A DNA stretch of 64,000 bases from Arenibacter certesii DSM 19833 (GCF_000429545.1 NZ_AUCB01000005.1:62001-126000); one strand, 5' to 3'. Shown: positions 26,973 to 35,637, counted from the stretch's first letter. Notes: generated by a model not told the origin, from the sequence alone. Numbers and translations are program-made.

Positions 26973-27689
26973 ATGGACAAGGATATCTTAGGCAGGGCAG
27001 TATTGGATTACCAGAATGGGAATTATTCCGAGGATATAAAAACGTATTCTTCCCTTGAAGAAGAGGATATTATTCCCTTACCTTATCTTTTTAGGAGCTA
27101 TAAAAATATGCCTGACCTAGAAAAAGAGGCCCTGAAGCACTGCAAAGGAAGCATTTTAGATATAGGGTGCGGCGCAGGTAGCCACAGCCTATACTTACAG
27201 AAAAAAGGATATTCGGTAACAGCCTTAGATAATTCCCCAGGAGCGGTAGAAACTTGTAAACTTAGAGGAATTGATAAGGTAATACAGGCTGAGATCTTAG
27301 AGCTAGAAAACAAAAAATTTGATACATTGTTGATGCTTATGAATGGTATTGGCATTGTGGGCAAATTAAATAGGATAGATGCTTTCCTTCGTCACCTTAA
27401 ATCTATTTTACAGCCCAATGGACAGATTCTTTTAGACTCCAGCGATATTATTTATATGTTTGATGAAGATGAGGATGGTGGATATTGGATTCCGGATGGC
27501 ATAGAATATTATGGAGAGGTAACCTTTATTATGGAGTATAAGGGCCAGAAAAGTGACCCCTTGCCTTGGCTATATATAGATTACAATACCTTACAACGGG
27601 CCGCAAATGCGAACAACTTATCTTGTGAGCTGGTTTATGAGGGAGAGCATTATGATTATTTGGCAAAACTCACTTTATTAGAGGAGTAG
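26973..27689 (+). CDS. Class I SAM-dependent methyltransferase
   Basis: 238 residues. Motif I reads ILDIGCGAGSHSLYLQKKG and motif II VTALDNSPGAVETC (acidic residue binding the ribose); LLLDSSD-like motif III follows. The Rossmann-fold methyltransferase assignment is firm; the substrate is unknown. Fifty-six bases precede the downstream metalloprotease-like gene on the same strand. Confidence 0.8.
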   Translation: MDKDILGRAVLDYQNGNYSEDIKTYSSLEEEDIIPLPYLFRSYKNMPDLEKEALKHCKGSILDIGCGAGSHSLYLQKKGYSVTALDNSPGAVETCKLRGIDKVIQAEILELENKKFDTLLMLMNGIGIVGKLNRIDAFLRHLKSILQPNGQILLDSSDIIYMFDEDEDGGYWIPDGIEYYGEVTFIMEYKGQKSDPLPWLYIDYNTLQRAANANNLSCELVYEGEHYDYLAKLTLLEE

Positions 27690-27745
27690 CCCTGTAGGAT
27701 TAAATTTCATTCAAGGGACTATGTCCATTATTAAATTAAAATATT

Positions 27746-28525
27746 ATGAGAAAGTTTTTCTTTTTGCTGGCCCTACTATTTATTTGTCTTCTTAGTTGCT
27801 CTAAAGATGGCGGCGAAGATCTAATTAAGACCCCAGATAGAAGTGCTAATTTAAGAGGTCCCGGAGATTCTGCCAATGAGATGCTTTCCAATTCCAAATT
27901 TAAAAATATGGTTATCGAAATAGCTTATGTAACGGGATATGCCCCCACTGAAGCTGCAATTTCAGATTTCACCACTTTGTTAGAAGAGCGCACGCATAAA
28001 GATAATATAAGAGTAGTAAAAAAAGAACTCCCCTCCCCTGGAAAAGATAGCCTTAGCGTAAATGAAGTTTTTGATCTAGAGAAGGAAAATAGGACGGTTT
28101 ATAATGATGGCGACACAATAGGGATGTATATCTATTTTACGGATGCCTCTTCGGATAGTGACAAACCCGAAGAAGACCTAGTAACCTTAGGTGCGGTCTA
28201 TAAAAACACTTCCATGGTTATTTACGAGGCCACCATTCGAAGATTAGCTAAGAAAAGCCTTCTAATTACTACTGCAGATGTAGAGGCTGCCACCCTTTCA
28301 CATGAAGTAGGACATTTATTGGGGCTGGTAGATTTGGGATCCCCATCCGTTAACCCACATCAAGACCCCGAAGCCCCAAGTCACTGTAGTGAAACAAACT
28401 GCCTAATGAGGGCAGAACTACAATTTGGGAGCGGTATGGCAAAAATGCTGGCTGCAAAAAGGGGAAGCAACCCAGGATTTGGAGTGGAATGCATAAAAGA
28501 CCTGCGTGCCAACGGGGGAAGGTAG
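27746..28525 (+). CDS. Metzincin-like zinc metalloprotease, lipoprotein
   Basis: 259 residues. Lipoprotein signal ends LLSC (Cys18). Near residue 185 the motif HEVGHLLGLVD fits the metzincin consensus HExxHxxGxxD, with Asp in place of the third His, and a later CLM segment could be the Met-turn. This architecture matches the short 'membrane metalloprotease' lipoproteins of Flavobacteria. It should act at the cell surface or in the periplasm; substrate unknown. Confidence 0.75.
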   Translation: MRKFFFLLALLFICLLSCSKDGGEDLIKTPDRSANLRGPGDSANEMLSNSKFKNMVIEIAYVTGYAPTEAAISDFTTLLEERTHKDNIRVVKKELPSPGKDSLSVNEVFDLEKENRTVYNDGDTIGMYIYFTDASSDSDKPEEDLVTLGAVYKNTSMVIYEATIRRLAKKSLLITTADVEAATLSHEVGHLLGLVDLGSPSVNPHQDPEAPSHCSETNCLMRAELQFGSGMAKMLAAKRGSNPGFGVECIKDLRANGGR

Positions 28526-28552
28526 TTTTATAGTATTAAGTAGTTAGTATTA

Positions 28553-28586
28553 AGTATTGCGTCCCTCGGGAAGGCCCGAGAATACT
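28553..28586. terminator. Long GC-rich hairpin after the metalloprotease gene
   Basis: CTCGGG-AAGG-CCCGAG (28565-28580) is nested in AGTATT (28553-28558) and AATACT (28581-28586). It sits just after the stop codon at 28525 and is preceded by a direct repeat of AGTATTAAGTA. It probably ends the upstream transcript, but lacks a long T-run. Confidence 0.45.
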
Positions 28587-28610
28587 AACTTTGACTAACT
28601 TTTGTCCTAG

Positions 28611-28770
28611 TTATGGTTATTGAGTGTGACTGTAGAAGGCGATGCTTAAGTCACATTTAAAATGGCTTCACAGGCAACCATAATGGATTTCGACTATACC
28701 TCGCTAACGGGAGGCTAGTTGAATCGCCCACAATCCGGCGACCAATGATTGTAGCGTGTTGAGCAACTAT
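28611..28770. ncRNA. Candidate structured RNA or structured DNA element, unassigned
   Basis: Inside a 578-base gap (28526-29103) lies a stretch of about 45 percent GC, well above normal gaps here. It holds several perfect helices: TTATGGTT (28611-28618) with AACCATAA (28676-28683), enclosing TGTGACT (28625-28631) with AGTCACA (28649-28655); then TAGTTG (28716-28721) with CAACTA (28764-28769), enclosing TCGCC/GGCGA (28724-28741). ACAATC/GATTGT (28730-28752) offers a competing pair. No tmRNA tag, RNase P core, SRP loop or known riboswitch core was recognised. Direction is unknown. The rest of the gap (28770-29040) is AT-rich without a gene. Confidence 0.4.
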
Positions 28771-29041
28771 TTGATAGGAGTAGTAAGAGATGACGAAAAC
28801 ATTAAATTTACCAAAGCTGAGTATTGAGTGTACCAACCGAAGCTTAGGGAACTAAATTATACTGTTTTATTTGGTTGATTAATGTAATTTGAATCACATA
28901 ATGGTAAACAATAAAATTAAAGTTGCTAACTGGGGCGCATAAATCTTATAGTAAAAATTAGCTATTAATATGGTAATATAAGTTCTCCCGTAGTGACCAA
29001 CAACCCGTCCCACTAATTTTCACGCAAGCCTATTAAATGAA

Positions 29042-29080
29042 AAAGGATAGTAATAGCAAAATTCTATCCTTTCTATTACT
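29042..29080. terminator. Overlapping hairpins after queE
   Basis: AAAGGATAG (29042-29050) pairs with CTATCCTTT (29064-29072). A second pair, AGTAATAG (29049-29056) with CTATTACT (29073-29080), overlaps it, so the two exclude each other or form a pseudoknot. It lies just past the 3' end of queE (minus strand). Confidence 0.5.
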
Positions 29081-29103
29081 TTTCATAGGTCTACCTTATT
29101 ACC

Positions 29104-29736
29104 CTAAGGAATATTAAGGTATTTATGTGTTTGAAGAGAAACTTTCCATTTCGGATTTTTCATCACATAGTCTACGATCATCGGAACTACCTTATCTCTT
29201 ACACTCCACTCCGGTTGTAAATATAAAATACATTCCCTATTTGTTTTGGCAGCCTCTTGCTCCGCAAAAATTAGGTCGTGCTTATTGTACACTATTACTT
29301 TTAATTCATGGGCTTTATCGTAGATGATCCCCTCTGGCAATTTGTTCTTTTTTGGAGAGAGACAGATCCAGTCCCAAGTTCCCGAAAGTGGATACGCCCC
29401 TGACGTTTCAATATGGGTCTTTAGATTTTTAGCTTTTAATGCCGCCGTTATAGGCCCCATATCCCAGGTTAAAGGTTCTCCTCCGGTAATAACTATAGTG
29501 TCTGAATATTTTGCAGCGTTGGCCACAATATGATCTATCCCGGTGGGCGGATGGGTCTCCGCATTCCAACTTTCCTTTACATCACACCAATGACAACCAA
29601 CATCGCAACCCCCTACACGAATAAAATAAGCAGCAGTTCCCTTATGGAAACCCTCACCTTGAATCGTATAAAACTCCTCCATCAAAGGGAGCATAAGCCC
29701 CTGATCTACTAGCGCTAAAACTTCTTCTTGTACCAT
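29104..29736 (-). CDS. queE: 7-carboxy-7-deazaguanine synthase QueE (radical SAM)
   Basis: 210 residues from ATG 29736; an in-frame start 18 bases upstream is not favoured because it precedes a TATCTTTG promoter box. The radical-SAM cluster motif is CDVGCHWC (Cys44, Cys48, Cys51; CxxxCxxC), with MEEFYTIQGEGFHKGTAAYFIRVGGC upstream, split here as the QueE N-terminal signature, and TGGEPL later. QueE converts 6-carboxytetrahydropterin to 7-carboxy-7-deazaguanine in queuosine synthesis. No other queuosine gene is nearby. Confidence 0.9.
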   Translation of the reverse strand: MVQEEVLALVDQGLMLPLMEEFYTIQGEGFHKGTAAYFIRVGGCDVGCHWCDVKESWNAETHPPTGIDHIVANAAKYSDTIVITGGEPLTWDMGPITAALKAKNLKTHIETSGAYPLSGTWDWICLSPKKNKLPEGIIYDKAHELKVIVYNKHDLIFAEQEAAKTNRECILYLQPEWSVRDKVVPMIVDYVMKNPKWKVSLQTHKYLNIP

Positions 29737-29740
29737 TCGG

Positions 29741-29748
29741 CAAAGATA
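29741..29748 (-). promoter_or_regulatory. TATCTTTG -7 box of queE
   Basis: Exact match to TAnnTTTG on the minus strand, only four bases before ATG 29736. Transcription would start at or next to the start codon, so the mRNA would be leaderless or nearly so. No clear -33 box. Confidence 0.55.
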
Positions 29749-29876
29749 GAACATAGACTACTCTAGCCCTACTATTTTATCAAAAGAAATCTCACTACAA
29801 CCCAAACCAGATCAGAAAACATCCTATCCAGTTCAAGATATATCAACATTTAACTCATTTAGTTAGGATTCCTTAC

Positions 29877-29884
29877 TATATTTG
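29877..29884 (+). promoter_or_regulatory. TATATTTG -7 box for the thioredoxin-like gene
   Basis: Matches TAnnTTTG. It is followed two bases later by the palindrome at 29887-29900, an arrangement suited to repression. Confidence 0.5.
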
Positions 29885-29886
29885 AA

Positions 29887-29900
29887 TTGCAATATTGCAA
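29887..29900. promoter_or_regulatory. Perfect palindrome TTGCAATATTGCAA, candidate operator
   Basis: Fourteen-base perfect palindrome overlapping the expected transcription start of the thioredoxin-like gene, directly after the -7 box. Its size and symmetry suit a MarR dimer, and a MarR gene lies 500 bases downstream. Binding by that protein is inferred. Confidence 0.5.
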
Positions 29901-29919
29901 AAATCCTAATCCAATAAAA

Positions 29920-30153
29920 ATGAAAAAGTCAATTTTTTATCACGCAGGATGTCCGGTATGTGTTAGCGCAGAACAGGACATCCTAGAACTAGTAGGTACC
30001 GATAATGTAGAAATTGTTCATTTTGGCGAGAGCAAATCCCGAATTGCGGAAGCAGAGAAAGCGGGTGTAAAATCGGTACCAGCCCTAGTAACCCCAAATG
30101 GAAATGTTCTTCATATTAACTATGGCGCTTCCATGGCAGATGTAAAAGCATAA
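29920..30153 (+). CDS. Thioredoxin/glutaredoxin-like small protein
   Basis: 77 residues from ATG 29920; an upstream TTG in frame lies inside the promoter palindrome and is rejected. The redox motif is GCPVC after an initial beta-strand (KKSIFYHA), and KSVPALVTPNGNVLHINYG supplies the cis-proline region of a thioredoxin fold. Cytoplasmic. It probably reduces disulfides or senses thiol state. A cysteine-rich MarR regulator is encoded downstream. Confidence 0.75.
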   Translation: MKKSIFYHAGCPVCVSAEQDILELVGTDNVEIVHFGESKSRIAEAEKAGVKSVPALVTPNGNVLHINYGASMADVKA

Positions 30154-30173
30154 CCCTAACTTTACTTGGCTTT

Positions 30174-30211
30174 AAAAGATAGGACCCCACACTATTGGAG
30201 TCCTAACTTTT
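30174..30211 (+). terminator. Terminator of the thioredoxin-like gene
   Basis: AAAAG-A-TAGGAC (30174-30185) pairs with GTCCTA-A-CTTTT (30200-30211), one mismatch inside the stem. It lies 21 bases after the stop codon. Confidence 0.55.
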
Positions 30212-30374
30212 AGAGTTAATAATTAATATGAACACTAAATTATTGAAGATGAAATAAACCTTATAGCAGGTTTTAACAATAGGCACCGAGAGAGTTGAAT
30301 ATGGAAAAAGCAGACTGCCCATTATCGAAATCTTCCTAATAAAGGGTAATAATCCAACGGTATAATTATTTTTA

Positions 30375-30397
30375 CCTATCGGGCAAATCCCGATAGG
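30375..30397. promoter_or_regulatory. Hairpin CCTATCGGG/CCCGATAGG just before the MarR start
   Basis: Perfect 9-base arms and a 5-base loop (CAAAT). The stem ends seven bases before ATG 30405, where the ribosome would bind, so it could control translation, or serve as a regulator site. A terminator of an upstream transcript is the alternative. Confidence 0.45.
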
Positions 30398-30404
30398 CGT
30401 TTAT

Positions 30405-31019
30405 ATGAAAGAACAGAGCGTTTTTAATCCAGCCCATCAGAATTCCGATATTTCAAGCAAAATTGTTGCTGGACTATCGCGTATATCCGAAGCATTTAAG
30501 GTACTCTTATGGGAAAAAGCTAAACTTTTAGGACTGAGTCCCATTCAAATACAAATTCTCATTTTTATTGCCTACCACAAACCAGAACTCTCCAATGTAA
30601 GTCATCTAGCTAAAGAGTTTAACCTTACTAAACCTACCATTAGCGATGCTATAAAAGCGCTTCATCAAAAGGGAATGGTTACCAAAGAGTTTTCTCCAAC
30701 AGACCACCGGAGCTATACCATTGGTCTTACCGAAGCAGGGAGGAATTTAATTCATGAAACCGATGATTTTGCCAATCCTCTAAAGAAAGGGCTTCAAGAT
30801 ATTGATGAAGTTAGTTTGGAGGAACTCTTTGCCACCCTTAGTACTGTAATCTATCAATTGAACCGCACAGGTATTCTCACGGTGCAACGCACCTGCTACG
30901 GATGTAAATTCTATAGTAAAAATAAAGAAACCGACTATTGTAATCTACTAAAAACAGAACTACTCAATACCGATATTAGGTTAGATTGCCCAGAATTTGA
31001 GGATAAAAACACCATTTAG
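30405..31019 (+). CDS. MarR-family regulator with C-terminal four-cysteine extension
   Basis: 204 residues. A MarR winged helix spans about 20-150: LGLSPIQIQIL, NLTKPTISDAIKALHQKGMV (recognition helix) and SPTDHRSYTIGLTEAG (wing). The extra tail holds Cys164, Cys167, Cys179 and Cys195, a CX2C-X11-C-X15-C pattern not present in standard MarR proteins. It may bind an iron-sulfur cluster or zinc and sense redox state. The upstream thioredoxin-like gene has a palindromic promoter that this protein may recognise. Confidence 0.8.
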   Translation: MKEQSVFNPAHQNSDISSKIVAGLSRISEAFKVLLWEKAKLLGLSPIQIQILIFIAYHKPELSNVSHLAKEFNLTKPTISDAIKALHQKGMVTKEFSPTDHRSYTIGLTEAGRNLIHETDDFANPLKKGLQDIDEVSLEELFATLSTVIYQLNRTGILTVQRTCYGCKFYSKNKETDYCNLLKTELLNTDIRLDCPEFEDKNTI

Positions 31020-31192
31020 AAAGATAAATCAATAGTAGAAAATACCCCTTGATCCATAAAAAAGTATCTCACATTAATTTATCTACAACTTTGTGATAGT
31101 TCTAAGGATTTAGGATATTTACCACTTTTAGATTTCCCAAAGCTCTGGGAAATAAAATCCGAGATTATTACATCGCACTTAATACATTGAAC

Positions 31193-33565
31193 ATGAAAAA
31201 CCTTTGGCTACTGAGCGGCATATTCCTATTGTCCATCTCCTCAACTTTTGCTCAAATAGAGAACCTATCCCCTCTATCTATTAAAGAAATAATGCAAGGG
31301 GACCACTTTATAGGCCATCTCCCTTCCAACCCACAATGGGCCATAGACGGCGAAACCCTATATTTTAAATGGAACAGAGAACAGGCATATAGTGATTCCC
31401 TATATGCCTATCATTTAAAATCGTCTAAAACAATAAAAACTGATTTCGAAACAGAATATGCCCTCCCTAGTGCTTATGGAACTTATAATAAAGATAAATC
31501 CCTAAAGGTGTACTCCAAACGAGGAGATGTTTATCTGTTAAATTTAAAGAACCAAGTTATCACCCAAATTACCAATACCGAAGAATACGAGGATAGCCCT
31601 CATTTTACAGACCACGGTACCAAGGTGGCCTACGTAAAGGGCAACAATTTATATAGCTGGGATATTGGCAGGGGAACAACTACTCAGCTGACTAATTTTA
31701 TACCCGAAAAAAAAGAAAAGAATAAAAGCGAAAAGGACGAGTGGTTATATAATGATCAGTTAGCGCTATTTGATGTACTACGTACTAGGAAAGATAAAAA
31801 TGACCGTGCAGAAGAATTAAATAAAAGATTTGAAGCAAAAGCACCATTATCAATTAATCCCAAAGGCAAAACGGTTTCCAATATTAAAATTAGTCCTGAT
31901 GGTAAATTTATTACCTATTTAACTTCAAAATCCCCTTCCGATGGGGACGGCACCATTGTGCCCCATTTCGTTACTGAGTCTGGTTATACCGAGGATCAGA
32001 AAACAAGAACTAAGGTTGGGGATGAACCTACCGAATATGAACTTTTTGTTTATGATATACAAAACAGAAAGGTTTACCCTGTAGTTCTAGACAATTTGGA
32101 AGGGCTAGATTATGTTCCAGAGTATACCAATGACTACCCTGACAAACCCTATGAAAACAAGAATAGAATTGGTTATATCACTGGTCCTATATGGAACAAT
32201 AGCGGAAAATATGCGGTACTCGATATTAACACCAACGACTATAAAGATAGATGGATAGTACTGTTGAATATAGAAGACGGAACAGTTGTTAATTTAGACC
32301 ATCAGCATGACCAAGCTTGGATAGCAGGCCCCGGCATTGGTGGTTACCGTGGAGGAGCAATAGGATGGATGCCCGACGACAAAAGCATATGGTTTCAGTC
32401 CGAAAAAACAGGTTATTCCCATCTATATGTAATGGATGTAAATTCTAAAAAAGCGAAGGCCCTAACTTCTGGTAATTTTGAAATTTACGACCCTAAAATT
32501 TCTAAGGATGAAAAACGATGGTATTTTACTGCCAATAAAAACCATCCTGGAGATAGGCAGTTTTATAGCATGCCCCTTTCTGGCGGAAAACTTCAACAGT
32601 TGACACAGATGACTGGAGGCAATGAGGTTGTATTATCTCCGGACGAGCGAAAAATGGCCATACTTCATTCTTATACCAATAAGCCCACGGAACTTTACCT
32701 GCAAGACAATCCCGTTTGGGGAAAATCGAAGGTAGAAGCCAAACAAATTACTTTTTCTACTACCCAAGAATTTAAGGAGTACCCATGGCGAGATCCAGAG
32801 GTAATCACTTTTAATGCTAAGGATGGCGTCGCCGTACACGCGCGACTCTATAAGCCCAATGCTGATGTGAAAAATAAGGCAGCGGTTATTTTTGTCCATG
32901 GTGCAGGCTACTTACAAAATGCCCACAAATGGTGGAGCAGCTATTACAGAGAGTATATGTTCCATAACCTTCTTGTAGACAACGGGTACACCGTATTGGA
33001 TATAGACTATAGAGGTAGTGCCGGCTATGGTAGGGATTGGAGAACAGGCATATACCGACACATGGGTGGAAAGGACTTGTCTGATCAGGTAGATGGAGCC
33101 CAATTTTTGGTAGATCAATTGGGAGTAGACAAAGATAAGATAGGTATTTATGGCGGCTCTTACGGTGGATTTATAACCTTAATGGGAATGTTTAACGCGC
33201 CAGAAACCTTTACGGCCGGTGCTGCAATTAGATCTGTAGGCGATTGGGCGGCATACAACCACGGTTATACGGCGCGAATTTTGAATACCCCGGTTACGGA
33301 TAGTTTGGCGTACCGAAGAAGCTCCCCTATTTACTTCGCAGAGGGATTGCAGGGCGACTTACTTATACTACACGGAATGGTAGATGACAATGTACATTTT
33401 CAGGATATGGTGCGACTCTCACAGCGATTGATAGAATTAGAAAAACACAATTGGGAAATGGCCTTGTACCCAGTAGAACGTCATGGTTTTGTGGAACCAA
33501 GCAGCTGGACCGATGAATACACCCGCATCTATAAGCTGTTCCAAAAAAGTCTGCTAAACAAATAA
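31193..33565 (+). CDS. S9-family (dipeptidyl peptidase IV-like) serine peptidase
   Basis: 790 residues from ATG 31193; a TTG six bases upstream is in frame but less likely. Signal peptide ends at STFAQ. An N-terminal beta-propeller (about 30-520) is followed by the alpha/beta hydrolase domain with IYGGSYGGF (nucleophile Ser), HGMVDDNVHF (Asp) and ERHGF (His). This is the DPP IV/acylaminoacyl-peptidase arrangement. It should work in the periplasm on peptides. The 3' end is 13 bases from the convergent RidA gene. Confidence 0.9.
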   Translation: MKNLWLLSGIFLLSISSTFAQIENLSPLSIKEIMQGDHFIGHLPSNPQWAIDGETLYFKWNREQAYSDSLYAYHLKSSKTIKTDFETEYALPSAYGTYNKDKSLKVYSKRGDVYLLNLKNQVITQITNTEEYEDSPHFTDHGTKVAYVKGNNLYSWDIGRGTTTQLTNFIPEKKEKNKSEKDEWLYNDQLALFDVLRTRKDKNDRAEELNKRFEAKAPLSINPKGKTVSNIKISPDGKFITYLTSKSPSDGDGTIVPHFVTESGYTEDQKTRTKVGDEPTEYELFVYDIQNRKVYPVVLDNLEGLDYVPEYTNDYPDKPYENKNRIGYITGPIWNNSGKYAVLDINTNDYKDRWIVLLNIEDGTVVNLDHQHDQAWIAGPGIGGYRGGAIGWMPDDKSIWFQSEKTGYSHLYVMDVNSKKAKALTSGNFEIYDPKISKDEKRWYFTANKNHPGDRQFYSMPLSGGKLQQLTQMTGGNEVVLSPDERKMAILHSYTNKPTELYLQDNPVWGKSKVEAKQITFSTTQEFKEYPWRDPEVITFNAKDGVAVHARLYKPNADVKNKAAVIFVHGAGYLQNAHKWWSSYYREYMFHNLLVDNGYTVLDIDYRGSAGYGRDWRTGIYRHMGGKDLSDQVDGAQFLVDQLGVDKDKIGIYGGSYGGFITLMGMFNAPETFTAGAAIRSVGDWAAYNHGYTARILNTPVTDSLAYRRSSPIYFAEGLQGDLLILHGMVDDNVHFQDMVRLSQRLIELEKHNWEMALYPVERHGFVEPSSWTDEYTRIYKLFQKSLLNK

Positions 33566-33578
33566 TCAGCTAAAAACA

Positions 33579-34037
33579 CTAGTCGTTTTTAACTGCAACC
33601 ACCTCGATCTCTATTTTCGCATCCATGGCTAGTCCACTGGCTGCGAAGGTAGTTCGGGCTGGTTTTTGAGGGAAATAATTGGAATACACCTCATTAAAAG
33701 TCGCGAAATCTGCCATACTATGTAGAATTACCGTGCATTTAACCACATTATTAAGTTCCATACCATGATGCTGCAATACGTCTTGGATATTCTGTATCGT
33801 TTGTTTTGTCTCAGCAACGATTCCCCCGCTCACCACGGTTCTGGTTGTATTGTCGATACCAATCTGTCCCGATAGGAAAAAGAGATTCCCTACTTGAACC
33901 GCATCGCTAAAAGGAGATTCTTTCTTTCGTTCCACATGGCTCTCATGAAAAATTGGCACATCCACTTTCTGGGCGATTAATTCCGAAGCAGAGGTCAGGA
34001 TACAAATAAAAATGATAATGGTATATTTTCCCATCAT
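33579..34037 (-). CDS. RidA-family protein with signal peptide
   Basis: 152 residues. Residues 1-22 form a signal peptide (MMGKYTIIIFICIL...ELIAQ). The remainder is a complete RidA/YjgF fold: FSDAVQVGNLFFLSGQIG, TIQNIQDVLQHHGM, and PARTTFAASGLAMDAKIEIE with the family Arg. Cytoplasmic RidA deaminates reactive enamines; export of this one is unusual and its role is unknown. Confidence 0.85.
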   Translation of the reverse strand: MMGKYTIIIFICILTSASELIAQKVDVPIFHESHVERKKESPFSDAVQVGNLFFLSGQIGIDNTTRTVVSGGIVAETKQTIQNIQDVLQHHGMELNNVVKCTVILHSMADFATFNEVYSNYFPQKPARTTFAASGLAMDAKIEIEVVAVKND

Positions 34038-34119
34038 TAAAGAGTTTTAGGACAAACACAAATATAGTGCGCTTTTCTGTTGACTAAATTTACCCTATTT
34101 TTATCAAAAATTTTATACA

Positions 34120-35637
34120 ATGGATGCTAAAGAAAAGTTCTTTGCACATATAGAGGAGGGATATACTACCCAAGGTGATTATATAACCATGGGTGCGGCC
34201 ATGCTTAATGAGGAGACTTTGACCAATGCCTTTGTAAAAATTCCGTTAAAAACATTAAACAGGCACGGACTTATCGCAGGGGCAACTGGTACGGGAAAGA
34301 CCAAAACCCTTCAGGTAATGGCCGAAAACTTATCAGCCAAAGGAATCCCTGTGCTCTGTATGGACCTTAAAGGTGACCTTAGCGGTCTAGCACAACCAAG
34401 CCCTGGTCATCCCAAAATAGATGAGCGGCATGCTAAAATTGGACTACCTTTTACCGCTTCTGGATTCCCTGTAGAAATCCTCTCCCTATCCGAGCAGGGA
34501 GGTGTTAGGTTACGGGCGACTGTTTCCGAGTTTGGCCCCACCCTCTTATCCAGAATCCTAGACCTATCTGTTACCCAGGAGGGAATCGTAGCGGTGATTT
34601 TCAAATATTGCGATGACAACCATTACCCCCTATTAGACCTTAAAGACTTTAAAAAAGTATTACAATATGCCACCAATGAAGGCAAACAAGAATTTTCAGA
34701 AAACTACGGACGTATATCTACCAGTTCTACAGGCACGATTCTTAGAAAAGTAATAGAATTGGAACAACAAGGAGCCGATCTATTTTTTGGAGAAAAATCT
34801 TTTGAAGTGGACGACCTTACCCGAATAGATGATCAGGGGCGCGGCTATATCAACATCATAAGGTTGACCGATATTCAAGACAGGCCTAAATTGTTTTCCA
34901 CTTTTATGCTTAGCTTATTGGCAGAAATATATGATACCTTCCCTGAACAGGGAGATAGTGGGAGACCAGAATTGGTGCTCTTTATAGACGAAGCCCACTT
35001 ACTGTTCAAGGAAGCTTCTAAAGCACTATTGAATCAAATAGAAAGCATTGTAAAGCTGATTCGTTCCAAAGGTATCGGACTATATTTTGTGACCCAAAAT
35101 CCAACTGATGTACCTGATGCCGTTTTAGCGCAATTAGGTTTAAAAATTCAGCATGCCCTAAGAGCTTTTACAGCAAAGGATAGAAAAGCGATAAAACTTA
35201 CCGCGCAAAACTACCCAATATCAGAGTATTACGATACCACAGAAGTGCTAACCTCTCTTGGGACAGGTGAGGCCCTCATTTCTGCCTTAGACGAAAAGGG
35301 CAGGCCTACCCCCTTGGCCGCTACAATGGTAAGGGCCCCTATGAGTCGTATGGACGTGCTTACTGATAGTGAGCTAAAATCCCTGATAGACCATTCCAAA
35401 TTAGTTGATAAATACAATGAAACGATAGACCGGGAAAGCGCCTATGAAATGCTGAACGAAAAAATTGATCGTGCAGAAAAACTGGCAGAGAAGGAAAGTG
35501 CGAGTTCTCCTTCCAAAAGCGCAACCAGAACCAGTAGTCGCAGAGCCAGTACCCGGCAAAACCCTGTTATAAAAGTGCTTACCAGTGCTACTTTTATCAG
35601 AGGAGTGATGGGCGTATTAAAGAAAGTAATGCGCTAG
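34120..35637 (+). CDS. HerA-like ATPase (DUF853 helicase family)
   Basis: 505 residues. Walker A GATGTGKTKT (about 52-61) follows LNRHGLIA; Walker B is LVLFIDEAHLLF (about 287-298). The VTQNPTDVPD and LGTGEALIS segments fit the HerA/VirB4-like DUF853 family. The tail (about 460-495) is rich in Ser, Thr and Arg. It is probably a DNA-dependent motor of uncertain role. Eighty-two bases separate it from the divergent RidA gene. Confidence 0.85.
   Translation: MDAKEKFFAHIEEGYTTQGDYITMGAAMLNEETLTNAFVKIPLKTLNRHGLIAGATGTGKTKTLQVMAENLSAKGIPVLCMDLKGDLSGLAQPSPGHPKIDERHAKIGLPFTASGFPVEILSLSEQGGVRLRATVSEFGPTLLSRILDLSVTQEGIVAVIFKYCDDNHYPLLDLKDFKKVLQYATNEGKQEFSENYGRISTSSTGTILRKVIELEQQGADLFFGEKSFEVDDLTRIDDQGRGYINIIRLTDIQDRPKLFSTFMLSLLAEIYDTFPEQGDSGRPELVLFIDEAHLLFKEASKALLNQIESIVKLIRSKGIGLYFVTQNPTDVPDAVLAQLGLKIQHALRAFTAKDRKAIKLTAQNYPISEYYDTTEVLTSLGTGEALISALDEKGRPTPLAATMVRAPMSRMDVLTDSELKSLIDHSKLVDKYNETIDRESAYEMLNEKIDRAEKLAEKESASSPSKSATRTSSRRASTRQNPVIKVLTSATFIRGVMGVLKKVMR

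Noticed and set aside
28526-29103. tmRNA, RNase P RNA or 4.5S RNA in the long gap
   Set aside because: No tag peptide, no GAGGAAAGTCC-like core and no SRP tetraloop domain were found, so no known RNA name was given.
29887-29919. TTG start extending the thioredoxin-like protein by 11 residues
   Set aside because: The extension lies in the promoter palindrome and is not consistent with the thioredoxin N-terminus.
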